Made by a program: the position numbers and the translations under genes. From the NCBI GenBank assembly GCA_016713425.1, contig JADJPE010000005.1, positions 4,624,501 through 4,688,500 of the forward strand: a DNA stretch of 64,000 nucleotides. The letters run 5' to 3'. This document shows, in pieces, positions 17,305 through 28,500 of this stretch (the stretch's first letter is position 1; every line of letters starts with the position of its first letter). Below the pieces are notes generated by a model. The model saw nothing but the letters and a program-made list of their open reading frames with translations. It did no database searches and was not told the DNA's origin. The stretch is from Deltaproteobacteria bacterium (lineage in GTDB: Bacteria > Myxococcota > Kuafuiibacteriia > Kuafuiibacteriales > Kuafuiibacteriaceae).

Positions 17305-18095
17305 CGTCGCCCGTGACGTCGCTCGATTTGCCGAGGGTCGTCGTCCGCGATCTCTCGAAGACCTTCCGGGCGCGCCGGAGCCTCGCCTCGCTTCTTCGAC
17401 CTTGGCGCCCACGGGCCAAAATCTGTGCGCTGTCCAACGTCGATCTCACGGTTTCGGCGGGCGAACTCGTCGCGCTCGTGGGCCCGAACGGCGCCGGCAA
17501 GACGACGTTGCTCAAGATCCTGGCGGCGCTCGTTCGTCCGACCGCTGGTACCGCCCTCATCGACGGCATTGACGTCGCACGTTGTCCCGCAGCGGCTCGG
17601 GCGCGTATGGGCTACGTGTTGATCGACGATCGCAGCTTCTTCTGGCGTTTGACGGCGCGAGACAACCTCCGGTTCTTTTCCGCCCTGCAGGGCATCTTCG
17701 GCGGCGCGGCGGTCGCACGGATCCGCGAGGTTGTCTCCTTGGTCGGGCTTTCCGCAGAGATCGATCGACCCTTCATGGATCTGTCGTCGGGACAGCGGCA
17801 GCGCATGTCGATCGCGCGAGGTCTGCTTGCCGACCCTCCGGTGCTGCTCTTCGACGAGGCGACACGCTCTCTGGATCCCGGGCGAGCCATGCGCCTTCGT
17901 CGCATCATCCGGGAGGTGCTCGTCGAGTCGAACCAGAAGGCCGTCCTTTTCGCGACCCACGATCTCGATGAGGCCAAGACGATGGCCGATCGCGTGGGCT
18001 TGATCGTGGAAGGGCGACTTGCTGCCGTCGGATCCTATTCGAGCCTCGAAACGGAGATCGAGTCGGTATTTGCTTCGGCGGAGGCCGAACCTTGA
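17301..18095 (+). CDS. ABC transporter ATP-binding protein
   Basis: 264 residues from GTG 17301, which overlaps the mltG stop as GTGA, a typical coupled start; the frame extends to 17226. Walker A GPNGAGKTT (61-69), signature LSSGQRQRM, Walker B VLLFDEATRSLD and H-loop ATHD are intact. The Q-loop region reads GYVLIDDRSFFWRLTARDNL: Asp-Asp stands where Gln is usual, a variant found in NatA/O-antigen-like ATPases paired with ABC-2 permeases. It forms the transporter with the permease that overlaps its 3' end. Direction is probably export; the substrate is unknown. Co-expression with mltG hints at an envelope function. Confidence 0.92.
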   Translation: MTSPVTSLDLPRVVVRDLSKTFRARRSLASLLRPWRPRAKICALSNVDLTVSAGELVALVGPNGAGKTTLLKILAALVRPTAGTALIDGIDVARCPAAARARMGYVLIDDRSFFWRLTARDNLRFFSALQGIFGGAAVARIREVVSLVGLSAEIDRPFMDLSSGQRQRMSIARGLLADPPVLLFDEATRSLDPGRAMRLRRIIREVLVESNQKAVLFATHDLDEAKTMADRVGLIVEGRLAAVGSYSSLETEIESVFASAEAEP

Positions 18096-18919
18096 GGTCG
18101 TTCGGCAATTTCCTTCGCCTCATGTACGAGTTCCTGCGGCGGGATGCGCGGATCGCGCTCAGCTATCGCCTGCAATTCTTCTTTCAGGTGAGCTCCGTGC
18201 TCTCGGTGGCTGTCACCTTCTTCTTCGTATCGCTGATGATGCGCGACGTCGAGCGTCTCATTCCGTCGCTCGCGAGATACGGCGGCGGCTACCTCGGCTT
18301 CGTGTTGGTCGGCATCGCCTTCTCATCCTACCTCAATGCAGCGCTTCAGACGTTCGCGAGCGCGATACGACAGGCGCAGATGACAGGCACGCTCGAGGCC
18401 ATGCTTTCGACCAAGACGCGGATCGGGCCGCTGGTGGCCGGCTCGGCCGTCTATCCACTGAGTGTGACCACCTTTCGCTCCGTGCTCTTCTTGGCCTCGG
18501 GCACGCTCCTTGGGGTTCAGTTCCACGTCGACCGCGTCGGGGTGGCCTTGCTCGTGCTTGGGTTGACCGTGGCGTCGACGATGGTGCTCGGGATCTTTTC
18601 GGCCGGGTTCATCGTGCTGTTCAAGCAAGGAGACCCGCTGACAGCGGCGATCGGCGGCTTGTCATGGTTGCTCTCCGGGATCCTCTACCCGAAGGAGATC
18701 TTGCCCGGCTGGGTTCAACGCATTGCGGATCTGCTCCCGATGACCCACACGCTCGAGGCGATGCGGCTCCTGCTGCTGGCCGGGGCGCCGCCGTCGGCGG
18801 TGGTGTCGGCCCTCGTATATCTTGGGGGCTTCGCATTGGTGGGTATTCCCATCGCTGTTCTTTGGTTCGGTTGGGCCGTGGAACGCGCCCGGATCGACGG
18901 GAGCCTTGCGAAGTACTAG
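18092..18919 (+). CDS. ABC-2 type transporter permease
   Basis: 275 residues with about six membrane segments and the ABC-2 hallmark near the end (LLSGILYPKEILPGWVQRIADLLPMTHTLEAMR). TTG 18092 overlaps the ATPase stop as TTGA; ATG 18122 is the alternative start. With the preceding ATPase it should form a homodimeric-permease exporter for a glycan, lipid-linked product, drug or ion. mltG, ATPase and permease form one overlapping transcription unit. Confidence 0.9.
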   Translation: MRSFGNFLRLMYEFLRRDARIALSYRLQFFFQVSSVLSVAVTFFFVSLMMRDVERLIPSLARYGGGYLGFVLVGIAFSSYLNAALQTFASAIRQAQMTGTLEAMLSTKTRIGPLVAGSAVYPLSVTTFRSVLFLASGTLLGVQFHVDRVGVALLVLGLTVASTMVLGIFSAGFIVLFKQGDPLTAAIGGLSWLLSGILYPKEILPGWVQRIADLLPMTHTLEAMRLLLLAGAPPSAVVSALVYLGGFALVGIPIAVLWFGWAVERARIDGSLAKY

Positions 18920-19024
18920 GGGACCAGGGACTTGCGGGCTTTCTTCCGAGATCCGCCGGGTCTTCTTCGAAATCGGTGGGGCGCCCTGCTTTCCGTCGGG
19001 AGACGACCGGGTTAGCGTCCCTTT

Positions 19025-21073
19025 ATGGTTGTGTGCATCAAGGACATCGCGCGCCTTCAAGATGTTGGGGAGTATCGAGAGCTCCATTGGGAGGGCAGCT
19101 TCGACGAGTATCTGGATCTGGTTCGCCAGCGCCCCGGCGTCGTTCGATCCGCTTTCCAGCGCGTCTATGACATGATCGAGTCCCACGGACGCGAGGAGTA
19201 CATCGACAGCCGAAAGCGTCTTGTTCGGTTCCCGTTCTTCCGCGACGAGCAAAATGGCGGCGCGGATGCGATCTATGGCCTCGATATCGCATTGATGCGT
19301 CTCGTAAATGTCTTCAAGTCTGCCGCATTCGGATACGGGACGGAGAAGCGCGTCTTGTTGCTTCACGGTCCGGTCGGATCGGCGAAGTCGACGATCGCCC
19401 GCCTCCTCAAGAAGGGCATCGAGGCCTATTCGAAGACGCGCGAGGGGGCGCTCTACACGTTCGAATGGCGTCTCCCGGATGCGCTTACCCACGTGACGGG
19501 CGGGCAGAATGTCTTTCGTAGCCCGATGAACGAGGAGCCGCTCAAGCTTATCCCGATCGATTGGCGTCCGAAGGTCTTCGAAGACCTCGGGCTCACGAAG
19601 AACCTGCCGTATCCGGTGCAGATCAGCGGAGACGTGGACCCGGCGAGCCGCTTCGTCTTCCGAGAGTTGATGGCCCACTATGGTGGCGACTGGGAAAAGG
19701 TCATGAGCCACATCGTGGTCAAGCGCCTCGTGCTCTCAGAAAAAGACCGCGTCGGTATCGGGACCTTTCAGCCGAAGGATGAGAAGAACCAGGACTCGAC
19801 CGAGCTCACCGGCGATCTGAACTACCGCAAGATCGCGGAGTTTGGCTCGGACTCCGACCCGCGCGCGTTCAATTTCGACGGTGAGTTCAACATCGCGAAC
19901 CGCGGCGTAATCGAGTTCATCGAGGTCCTGAAGCTCGATGTCGCGTTCTTGTATGATCTCCTATCGGCGTCGCAGGAGCACAAGATCAAGCCAAAGAAGT
20001 TCGCGCAAACGGACATCGACGAAGTCATCATCGGTCACACGAACGAGGCTGAGTACAAGAAGCTCCTGAACAACGAGTTCATGGAGGCGCTCCGGGATCG
20101 AACGGTCAAGATCGACATCCCTTACATCACGAAGCTCGACGAAGAGATCAAGATCTACACGAAGGACTACAATCCTTCTCGCATCAAGAAGCACATCGCG
20201 CCGCACACGCTCGAGGTGGCGGCGATGTGGGCGGTACTGACGAGGCTCGAAGACCCGAAGAAGCACAACCTGACGACGGTCCAGAAACTCAAGCTCTACA
20301 ACGGCAAGAGCTTGCCTGGCTACACCGAGGACAACGTCAAAGAGCTACGCAAAGAGGCCGTCCGCGAGGGCATGGACGGCATTTCGCCGCGCTATGTGCA
20401 GGACAAGATCTCGAACGCGCTCGTCTCCGAGAAGTCGGAGGGCCACCTGAATCCGTTCTTGGTCATGAACGAGCTTGAGGCTGGGCTGAGGACGCACTCG
20501 CTCATCAACAATGATGATCAGCGCAAGCGGTACCGCGAGCTGATCGCGCTCGTGAAGCAGGAGTATGAAGACCTCGTCAAGAACGAGGTGCAGCGCGCGA
20601 TCAGTGCCGACGAAGAGGCGGTGCAGAAGCTGTGCGCCAACTACATCGACAACGTGAAGGCCTATACGCAGCGTGAGAAGGTCAAAAACAAGTACACCGG
20701 GCAAGACGAGGAGCCCGATGAGCGTCTCATGCGGTCGATCGAAGAGAAGATCGACATCCCCGAATCACGCAAGGATGATTTCCGACGGGAAATCATGAAC
20801 TACATTGGTGCGCTTGCCATCGAAGGGAAGGTTTTCGACTACCGGACGAACGAGCGCTTGCACAAGGCGCTCGAAGCGAAGCTCTTCGAGGACCAGAAGG
20901 ATTCGATCAAGTTGTCGTCCCTCATCAGCAACGTGGTCGACCGTGAAACCCAGAAGAAGATCGATATCGTGAAGCAGCGGATGATCCGGAACTTCGGATA
21001 CAACGAAGAGTCGGCGACCGATGTGCTCAACTACGTCGCGTCGATCTTTGCGCGCGGTGATGTGAAGAGCTGA
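19025..21073 (+). CDS. prkA: PrkA family serine protein kinase / AAA protein (YeaG)
   Basis: 682 residues, close to the 630-690 usual for PrkA/YeaG. It has the AAA-type N-terminal half with P-loop HGPVGSAKST (115-123), then the conserved ISGDVDPASRFVF, FNFDGEFNIANRGVIEFIE and HTNEAEYKKLLNN blocks. The C-terminal kinase-related region is present (KSLPGYTEDNVKELRKEA, GMDGISPRYVQDKISNAL). PrkA/YeaG acts in starvation and stress adaptation and in sporulation-linked responses in other bacteria, normally beside yhbH/yeaH and spoVR. Here yhbH follows about 3.3 kb later with a Hanks kinase and two unknown genes between; spoVR is not in the window. Confidence 0.95.
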   Translation: MVVCIKDIARLQDVGEYRELHWEGSFDEYLDLVRQRPGVVRSAFQRVYDMIESHGREEYIDSRKRLVRFPFFRDEQNGGADAIYGLDIALMRLVNVFKSAAFGYGTEKRVLLLHGPVGSAKSTIARLLKKGIEAYSKTREGALYTFEWRLPDALTHVTGGQNVFRSPMNEEPLKLIPIDWRPKVFEDLGLTKNLPYPVQISGDVDPASRFVFRELMAHYGGDWEKVMSHIVVKRLVLSEKDRVGIGTFQPKDEKNQDSTELTGDLNYRKIAEFGSDSDPRAFNFDGEFNIANRGVIEFIEVLKLDVAFLYDLLSASQEHKIKPKKFAQTDIDEVIIGHTNEAEYKKLLNNEFMEALRDRTVKIDIPYITKLDEEIKIYTKDYNPSRIKKHIAPHTLEVAAMWAVLTRLEDPKKHNLTTVQKLKLYNGKSLPGYTEDNVKELRKEAVREGMDGISPRYVQDKISNALVSEKSEGHLNPFLVMNELEAGLRTHSLINNDDQRKRYRELIALVKQEYEDLVKNEVQRAISADEEAVQKLCANYIDNVKAYTQREKVKNKYTGQDEEPDERLMRSIEEKIDIPESRKDDFRREIMNYIGALAIEGKVFDYRTNERLHKALEAKLFEDQKDSIKLSSLISNVVDRETQKKIDIVKQRMIRNFGYNEESATDVLNYVASIFARGDVKS

Positions 21074-21128
21074 GACGCCTGAGACAGATGTTGACTGAAG
21101 CCGCGCCTTCAGGGATTCTCCCGTCGGT

Positions 21129-23117
21129 TTGACGCGTTCTCCTTCCGATTCTGACCCTGACTCCGACGCAAAGGCCGACGCGGCGGGCCCGCGTGCACCG
21201 CGTCGTCCCTCGCCGGGATCCAGCACCATGGATCCGTTGATCGGGCGCGTGCTGCTCGACCGATACGAGGTCCTGGAGCGCATCGGCTCCGGCGGTATGG
21301 GGGCCGTGTTCGTCGCACGCCAAGCGGCCGTTGGGCGCAAGGTTGCACTCAAGGTCCTTCGGACCGATCTGATGACCAACGAGCAAGTGCGCGAGCGCTT
21401 TCGCCGGGAGGCGGAGATCATTGCGCGTCTGCGACATCCCAATACGGTCCAGCTCTACGACTTCGGCGAGACCGCCGATGGGCTCTCGGTCATGGTGATG
21501 GAGCTGCTCGTGGGTCAGGCGCTGAATGAATGTCTGCGCGAGCGCGGGACGCTCGGCATCGAGGAGACGCTCCGGGTTGGCGAGCAGGTCGCGTCGTCGC
21601 TCCACGAGGCGCACCAACTCGGCCTGGTCCATCGCGACTTGAAGCCGGCGAACATATTCCTGGTCGATGTCGCCGGGCAGATCTACGCGAAGGTCCTCGA
21701 CTTTGGCATCGCGCGCATCATGGACGAGGAAGCGACGCGCCTGACGTCGACGGGTCAGGTCTTTGGGACGCCGCGGTACATGTCCCCTGAGCAAGCGCTT
21801 TCGACGGGTGACGTTGACGCCCGGTCCGACATCTATTCGTTGGGGCTCATCCTTTACGAGTGCCTGGTTGGGCAGCCGCCGTTTGTTGCCCAGACGTCCG
21901 TTCAGTATCTTTCGGCGCACACGAGCGCACCGCCGCCCAAGCTCCGTGAGCGGAAGCCCGAGGCCCCTCGCGTCTTGGAGGACCTGATCGATGCGTGTCT
22001 GGAGAAGGCGCCCGAGGCGCGGCCGCCGGATTGTGACGCGGTGGCCAAGACCTTGTCGGCCGTTCGTCGCGCGTTCGAGCACGGCGATCGCGACCCGCAG
22101 ATCGCATTGCCGTCCCTGATTCTGAGTGCATCCGCAGACCTTGCGCTTTCGGGCGCGGGTCTCGATGCGGGCACTGCACCCGACATGGATGCGTTCGGCG
22201 TTGCGGCCACCGCGCTTCCGGGCCGGAGTGCGGCCGGCGCTGCCGCGGGCGGGGGTGTCGGCCCGAGCAGTTCGACGAGGTCCGCGACGCTCTTTCCCTC
22301 CCAGGGAGAGGGTGCGAATCGGAAAGCGCGATCCATATCCCCGTGGCTCCTCCTCAGCGTGGGGGCGCTCTTCGTCGTCGGCGTAGCGGGTGCGATGTAT
22401 GCGGTGCGCACGCGTTCGGGCTCGGGACTGGGCGGAGACGGCATCGGCGTTCTTGCGCTCTCCGGCTCTGAGGACTCAAAGGCCGACGCATCCGACCTGA
22501 GCGCGCACGCGCAGGGCGGATTTGATGCCTCTGGGGTTCATGGGGTTCGGGCGCTTCAGGGGGATGGCGGCGACGCAAGCCGCGCCGATCAGGCCCTTGG
22601 CGCCGACGCGGAAGGCCTTGGCGCATCGAATACGGCGGAGACAGACGGCGCGGCCGGTCGGGCCCGAGATGCCTCGGGGATGGGTGACGGTGAGGCGGCC
22701 GATGCGGGGCCGGGCGACGATGACGCGGCGACGCTCGATGCGGGTCGTCGCCGTTCCACCACGCGCCGTCGCCCTCGCTCGCGTAAGGCAACCGAGCGCG
22801 CGCCGTTTGGCGCCGATGCGCTCGAAGGCCCGCGCGGAATGGTCATCAACATTGGGGATGAACACGAGGATTTGCGGAATCTCGCGACCCGCTGCGAGCG
22901 GAGCGTGCTCCGTGGGTTGTCCAAGCTGTCCACGGATGGATGCCCGCCGGGGTGTGCGATCCTCGTCGACCAGCTTTGTGGCGGGCGCACGCCCGCGAAC
23001 GAGATCGACGTGGCGCCTGGCCGCAAGACGGTCGCCATTGTTTGCGACCGAAAAATCGTGCGGAAGGTCCGGGTTCAGTTTTCTGAGGGTAAACTACGGA
23101 AAGTGCGCTGCAAATAG
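21129..23117 (+). CDS. Transmembrane Ser/Thr protein kinase (kinase 3), within the prkA locus
   Basis: 662 residues from TTG 21129; ATG 21228 (residue 34) is an alternative and neither has a clear ribosome site. The kinase domain is canonical: IGSGGMGAVFVA loop, VALK lysine K75, HRDLKPAN (HRD 168-170), DFG 191-193 and SPE. A membrane span follows at about 405-424. The exported part is a long Ala/Asp/Gly-rich region and a C-terminal domain of about 90 residues with several Cys (CERSVL, CPPGCAILVDQLCGG, VCDRK, VRCK), possibly a disulfide-bonded sensor. Unlike kinases 1 and 2, it keeps the catalytic-loop Lys. It starts 55 bp after prkA. Confidence 0.93.
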   Translation: MTRSPSDSDPDSDAKADAAGPRAPRRPSPGSSTMDPLIGRVLLDRYEVLERIGSGGMGAVFVARQAAVGRKVALKVLRTDLMTNEQVRERFRREAEIIARLRHPNTVQLYDFGETADGLSVMVMELLVGQALNECLRERGTLGIEETLRVGEQVASSLHEAHQLGLVHRDLKPANIFLVDVAGQIYAKVLDFGIARIMDEEATRLTSTGQVFGTPRYMSPEQALSTGDVDARSDIYSLGLILYECLVGQPPFVAQTSVQYLSAHTSAPPPKLRERKPEAPRVLEDLIDACLEKAPEARPPDCDAVAKTLSAVRRAFEHGDRDPQIALPSLILSASADLALSGAGLDAGTAPDMDAFGVAATALPGRSAAGAAAGGGVGPSSSTRSATLFPSQGEGANRKARSISPWLLLSVGALFVVGVAGAMYAVRTRSGSGLGGDGIGVLALSGSEDSKADASDLSAHAQGGFDASGVHGVRALQGDGGDASRADQALGADAEGLGASNTAETDGAAGRARDASGMGDGEAADAGPGDDDAATLDAGRRRSTTRRRPRSRKATERAPFGADALEGPRGMVINIGDEHEDLRNLATRCERSVLRGLSKLSTDGCPPGCAILVDQLCGGRTPANEIDVAPGRKTVAIVCDRKIVRKVRVQFSEGKLRKVRCK

Positions 23118-23175
23118 CCAGGGATGCGAGCGCGACCGAACCTGCATCCGTCGCTGGTGTAGGTCTGGCGGGTGC

Positions 23176-23203
23176 TTGCATCGAGGGTTGCGCATGGTAC
23201 GCT
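23176..23203 (+). promoter_or_regulatory. Possible sigma-70-like promoter
   Basis: TTGCAT, 16 bp, then TACGCT. It lies just before the unknown gene starting at 23216, which would leave almost no 5' leader. Weak match; shown only as a candidate. Confidence 0.25.
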
Positions 23204-23215
23204 CGTGTACTCCCA

Positions 23216-23782
23216 ATGGTGAAGGTGGACAGTGGCCGTGCAGGGCCAAACGTGGATGCCCAAGGTGCTGTCGAGTCAACGCGCACCGGCCCTCACGGCG
23301 ATACGATCGTCCGCGACGAAGTTGGGTCTGCGTCCGAGAGGCCGTCGGAGGGCTCTGAGTTTTCGCGGGGATCAAGGGGAGATCGGGCCCACGAACGTAT
23401 TCTCGGAACGGACCCGGCTTTGACCTTTACCGCCTCCACTTCCACTTCCACTTCTTCCGCGTCCGCGTCTTCCGCGTCTTCCGCGTCTTCCGCGTCTTCC
23501 GCTTCGCCGATGCGCGAGGGATCGTCGCTCATCGAAGCGCGCGTTGCGCAGATGGCGGCCGGGACCTCGGCGCGCGAGGGCGCCGCACCCCGCAGGACGA
23601 CGTCGGCGGCTACGAGGACGCGGCACGGTGGCGTGCGACAAAAGAACTTGGACATCGAAACCGAGGGCGGTGGCCCACCGATGAATGCCGATCAGCGGGC
23701 GGCCATGCGGCGCGCGAACGAGATCGCGTCGCGGGGTGCCGCGATCCTGAGAACACGGTTTTCGGGCGATGAGGCCCCCTAG
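23216..23782 (+). CDS. Low-complexity protein of unknown function
   Basis: 188 residues. The first part is Gly/Arg/Glu-rich. A Ser/Ala/Thr stretch is built from 9-bp repeats close to TCCGCGTCT (about 23463-23500). The C-terminal half (MREGSSLIEARVAQMAAG... and NADQRAAMRRANEIASRGAAIL) looks like normal helical protein and has GC-rich third positions, which is the main reason to believe the gene. No domain is recognised. It sits between kinase 3 and the next unknown gene in the prkA-yhbH interval, same strand. Confidence 0.5.
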   Translation: MVKVDSGRAGPNVDAQGAVESTRTGPHGDTIVRDEVGSASERPSEGSEFSRGSRGDRAHERILGTDPALTFTASTSTSTSSASASSASSASSASSASPMREGSSLIEARVAQMAAGTSAREGAAPRRTTSAATRTRHGGVRQKNLDIETEGGGPPMNADQRAAMRRANEIASRGAAILRTRFSGDEAP

Positions 23783-23828
23783 TCGGGGAACTGGCCCTAC
23801 GTAGGCGAACGGATACAGCGAGGTCAGG

Positions 23829-24311
23829 ATGTTGCGGGGTCAAGGCAGCGCCGAGGAAGCTGAGCTCAGGCGTCAAGTCGAAGGTCTTCTTGCGCGTGCA
23901 GAGGAAGCCGAGACGCGTGAAGCGGCCGTCGATGCGGTCGCTCAGGCTCTGTTGATGGGTCTCGTCTTCGAGATGAAGGCGACCCGAATGAGCATGCGCG
24001 CGAAGCGGATCGCGAAGCCCGAGCGGGCGGCGGCCGTGCTCCGCGCGTGCGGTCTCGATCGCCTGCTCGTCGAAGGCTGGGTGCGCGGCCGCGTAACGAC
24101 CACCGCGGCCGACCGTCAACTGGCCCAGATGCGGGACGCGCTGGCGACGCGGCGATGTGCCCCCGAAGATCTGAAATACGGCATCTTGGCCTTCGACGGG
24201 TTTGCTCAGCGCATGGCGGCGGCCGATTCCGACGGGACCTTCGCCTATACACTCAAGGAAAACCGAGCCCGGGACCTCCTCTTGACCTTCGCCCGCGCGC
24301 TTCACCGGTAG
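23829..24311 (+). CDS. Helical protein of unknown function
   Basis: 160 residues, predicted largely alpha-helical (AEEAELRRQVEGLLARAEEAETREAAVDAVAQALL, then a mixed second half ending TLKENRARDLLLTFARALHR). No signal, membrane segment or known motif. A GAGG ribosome site lies about 7 nt before the ATG, and 46 bp separate it from the previous gene. It is 80 bp upstream of yhbH, so it may be part of the prkA-yhbH operon. Confidence 0.65.
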   Translation: MLRGQGSAEEAELRRQVEGLLARAEEAETREAAVDAVAQALLMGLVFEMKATRMSMRAKRIAKPERAAAVLRACGLDRLLVEGWVRGRVTTTAADRQLAQMRDALATRRCAPEDLKYGILAFDGFAQRMAAADSDGTFAYTLKENRARDLLLTFARALHR

Positions 24312-24391
24312 TCGAACTGAACTGCGACGCACGAATCTGGTGAGTGTCGCACTAGCGGAGTTCTTGCGCGGCCGCTACGCTTGTTCTCAGC

Positions 24392-25507
<1,116 letters not shown>

Positions 25508-25539
25508 GCGGCCGGATCATCCATGTCTGGCCGAGGGCT

Positions 25540-28500
25540 GTGAACGGGGCGTTATCTCGACGTCGCTTCGGGGCCCATGTTACAAGCCACGGGGAGATGC
25601 CAGCGGACCGCGAGCTTGAGGTGCCTTCGGAGCGCAAGGAGGAGGTGGCGGGCGCACCGACGGAGAGCTTGGGGCCGCCCGGCGGCGGTCCGTCGGGAGA
25701 CGCCGCGGGCGCGCCGGCGGTCGTGCCGGCGGTCGTGCCGGCGGTCGTGCCCGATGGAGGCGGCGCCGCCCCTGAGGCCGGATCGCGAACGCCTTCGCCT
25801 TTGTCGAGGTCTTCGGCGTCCCCGGGTGGCGATCACCCGCCGCTGCCGACGCTGCCCCTTCCGGGAGACTCGCAGGAGGGTGCGCTGTTTGCCGTCAAAG
25901 CAGGGGAAGATACGACGCGTTGGGAGGCCCTCATCGCAGGTTATGAGCGCGATGCGCTCGCCCTGGGGGACGATCGAAGGGCTGCCGTTCTCTTTCTTGA
26001 GATGGGGCGGATCTGGGAGGAGCATCTGGCCAAGCCGCGCAATGCGGCCACGGCCTATCAGCGTGCCTTCAACATCGATCCGAAGGACCCGGCGATTCTT
26101 CACGCCTCGCGGCGACTGTTCACGGAGGTCGGCAACTGGACGATGGTCGTTCAGATTCTGGACTACGAAGTGCAGCATGCCGAAGGGGTGGAGCACCGGG
26201 CGACGCTGTTGGCTGAGAAGGGCTCGATCCTCGAAGAGAAGCTGAACGCTGAGCAAGAAGCCGAGGCCGCGTACCGGGCGGCGCTGGACGTCTGGCCGGC
26301 GGAGCCGATCTCGATCAATGCGCTGGAGCGCCTCTACCAATCGCGCCAGGATTACACGGCGCTGTACGCGGTTTATGCTCGTGCGCTCGAGACGGCCGAC
26401 CAGAAGTCGCGGCGCCTGCCACTTCTCGCGGCGTCGGCGCATGTGGCTGAAGATCGACTGGATGACAGTGAGGCGGCGATCCGTCATCACCAGGAGATTC
26501 TCGCGCTCGATGCGCACAACGCCCTGGCGCTTTCGGCTCTGCGCCGTCTTCTATTGCAGACCGGCCGCTGGCGCGAGCTGGTTGAAACGCTGAATACGTC
26601 GGCTTCGGCGACGCAAGGACGCGAAGAAGCGGGGCAGCACCTCCTCACGGCGTCGCGCGTTCTTCATGAGCAACTCCACGAGACCGAGCAAGCGCTTCTC
26701 ACGATGCTCAGAGCGCTCGAGCATGTGCCTGAAGATCTCAGCACGCTCAAAGAAATCGAGTTTCTATACGAGCAGAACGAGCGGTACGAGGAGGTCGTCA
26801 AGGTCCTGCGACGGGAGGCGGAGGTCACGTCCGAAGCACGCGACCGCGTGCCGATTCTTTTCAAGCTCGGAGGTATTCTCGAGGATCGTCTCGGCCTCCC
26901 CGACGAAGCCATCTCGGTTCTCGAGGAGGCGGTGTCTTTGATGCCGACGTACGTTCCGGCGAAGCAAGCGCTCGGTCGCCTATACGAGAAGACTTGTCGC
27001 TGGCAGGCTCTGGCCGACCTATTCGAGATGGAGGCCCGCCTCGACGACGACCTCGCGCTTCGGGTCACGAAGCTCCTCAAGCTCGCCGAGATTCAAGAAC
27101 GCCGTCTGGGCGACGTAGGCCGGTCGGTCAAGACGTTGACCGATCTCCTTACCCAGAAGCCTGACTATCAGCCGGCGCGTAAGCAGCTCGAGCGGATCCT
27201 CCAGGAAACGGAGGACTGGACGCGGCTTCTTTGGCTCTACGAACAGGAGCTCACCTTCACGGAGGACCGGGATCAGAAGATCTTTCTGCTAAACCGCATT
27301 GGCCTTCTGGCTGAAGACCGGCTGCAGAACTTCGATGTCGCCTGGAATGCGTTCGAGCGCATCTTGGCCGCGTCTCCGCGTCACCTGCACGCGATTCGTA
27401 CGCTCGCGCGGCTTGCGGCCAAGCGAGAAGCCTGGCCCGAGCTCTTGCGTATCTATGACCTTGAGGTCGAAGCAACCGACGACCAGAAGGAGGTCGTCGC
27501 GATCCTGCATCGGGCGGGCGTGGTGATGGAGGAGAATCTCGGTGACCGCGATTCGGCGATCGCCCAGTACGAGAAGGTTCTGTCGCTCAATCCGACGTAC
27601 CTCCCGGCGCTGAAGAGCCTGGGCCGTCTCTACCATCAAACTGCGCGCTGGCAAGACCTGCTCGCGATGTTCAACGCTGAGCTTGAGGTGTCGCGGTCGT
27701 CGGAGCAGACGATTGCGCTGCTCTTCCGGATGGCCGATATCTTGGTGGATCACGTGGGCGACGATGCGATGGCGGCGAAGGTCTACCATCGCGTCCTCGA
27801 GATCGACGCGGGCAATTTGCCTGCGCTGCGATCTTTGGCCGAGATTTACACCAAGGCGCAAGACTACGAGCATCTCGTCGAGATCCTGTCGCGTGAGGCG
27901 GTGTCTCTCAAAGAGGCCAAAGATCGAGCCAGTACTCTCGTGCGCATCGCGGAGACATGCGAGACCAAGCTGAATCGGCCGGAGCAGGCCGCGGAAGCTT
28001 ATCAAGAAGCGCTTCGGCTGGGGTTCAGTTTCGATCCATCGATCCGAGCGCTGGTTCGCATCTATTCCGCGCAGGGCATGTGGAGCGCCCTGTATCGCGC
28101 GCTTCGCGCCGCGTACGATCACGCGACCGAAGACGACGACCGCGTCGCCATCTTGCTACGCTGCGCCGAGGTTGCCGAAGACAAGCTGGGAGATTTGGAC
28201 ATCTCGGCGGAGAGCCTGGAGCGCGCGCTGGCGCTTCAGCCGAGGAACACCGTCGTGCTTGCGCAGCTCGAACGGGTCAGCGTGGCTCGCCGCGACTGGC
28301 GGCGGGCGATCGCGATCGGTCAGTATCTTGCTGAGCTCGAGACGGACGTCCGTCTTTATGCCGCACGCCAGATTCGCATCGCAACGATGAAGGAGACCGA
28401 GCTCGAGCCTCCCGAGTCCGGCGCGGAGCAGTACCTCCTTGCGCTCAACCGAGTCCCTGAGCACCCGGTAGCCCTTCGTGCGCTCGAGATCGCGTACTTG

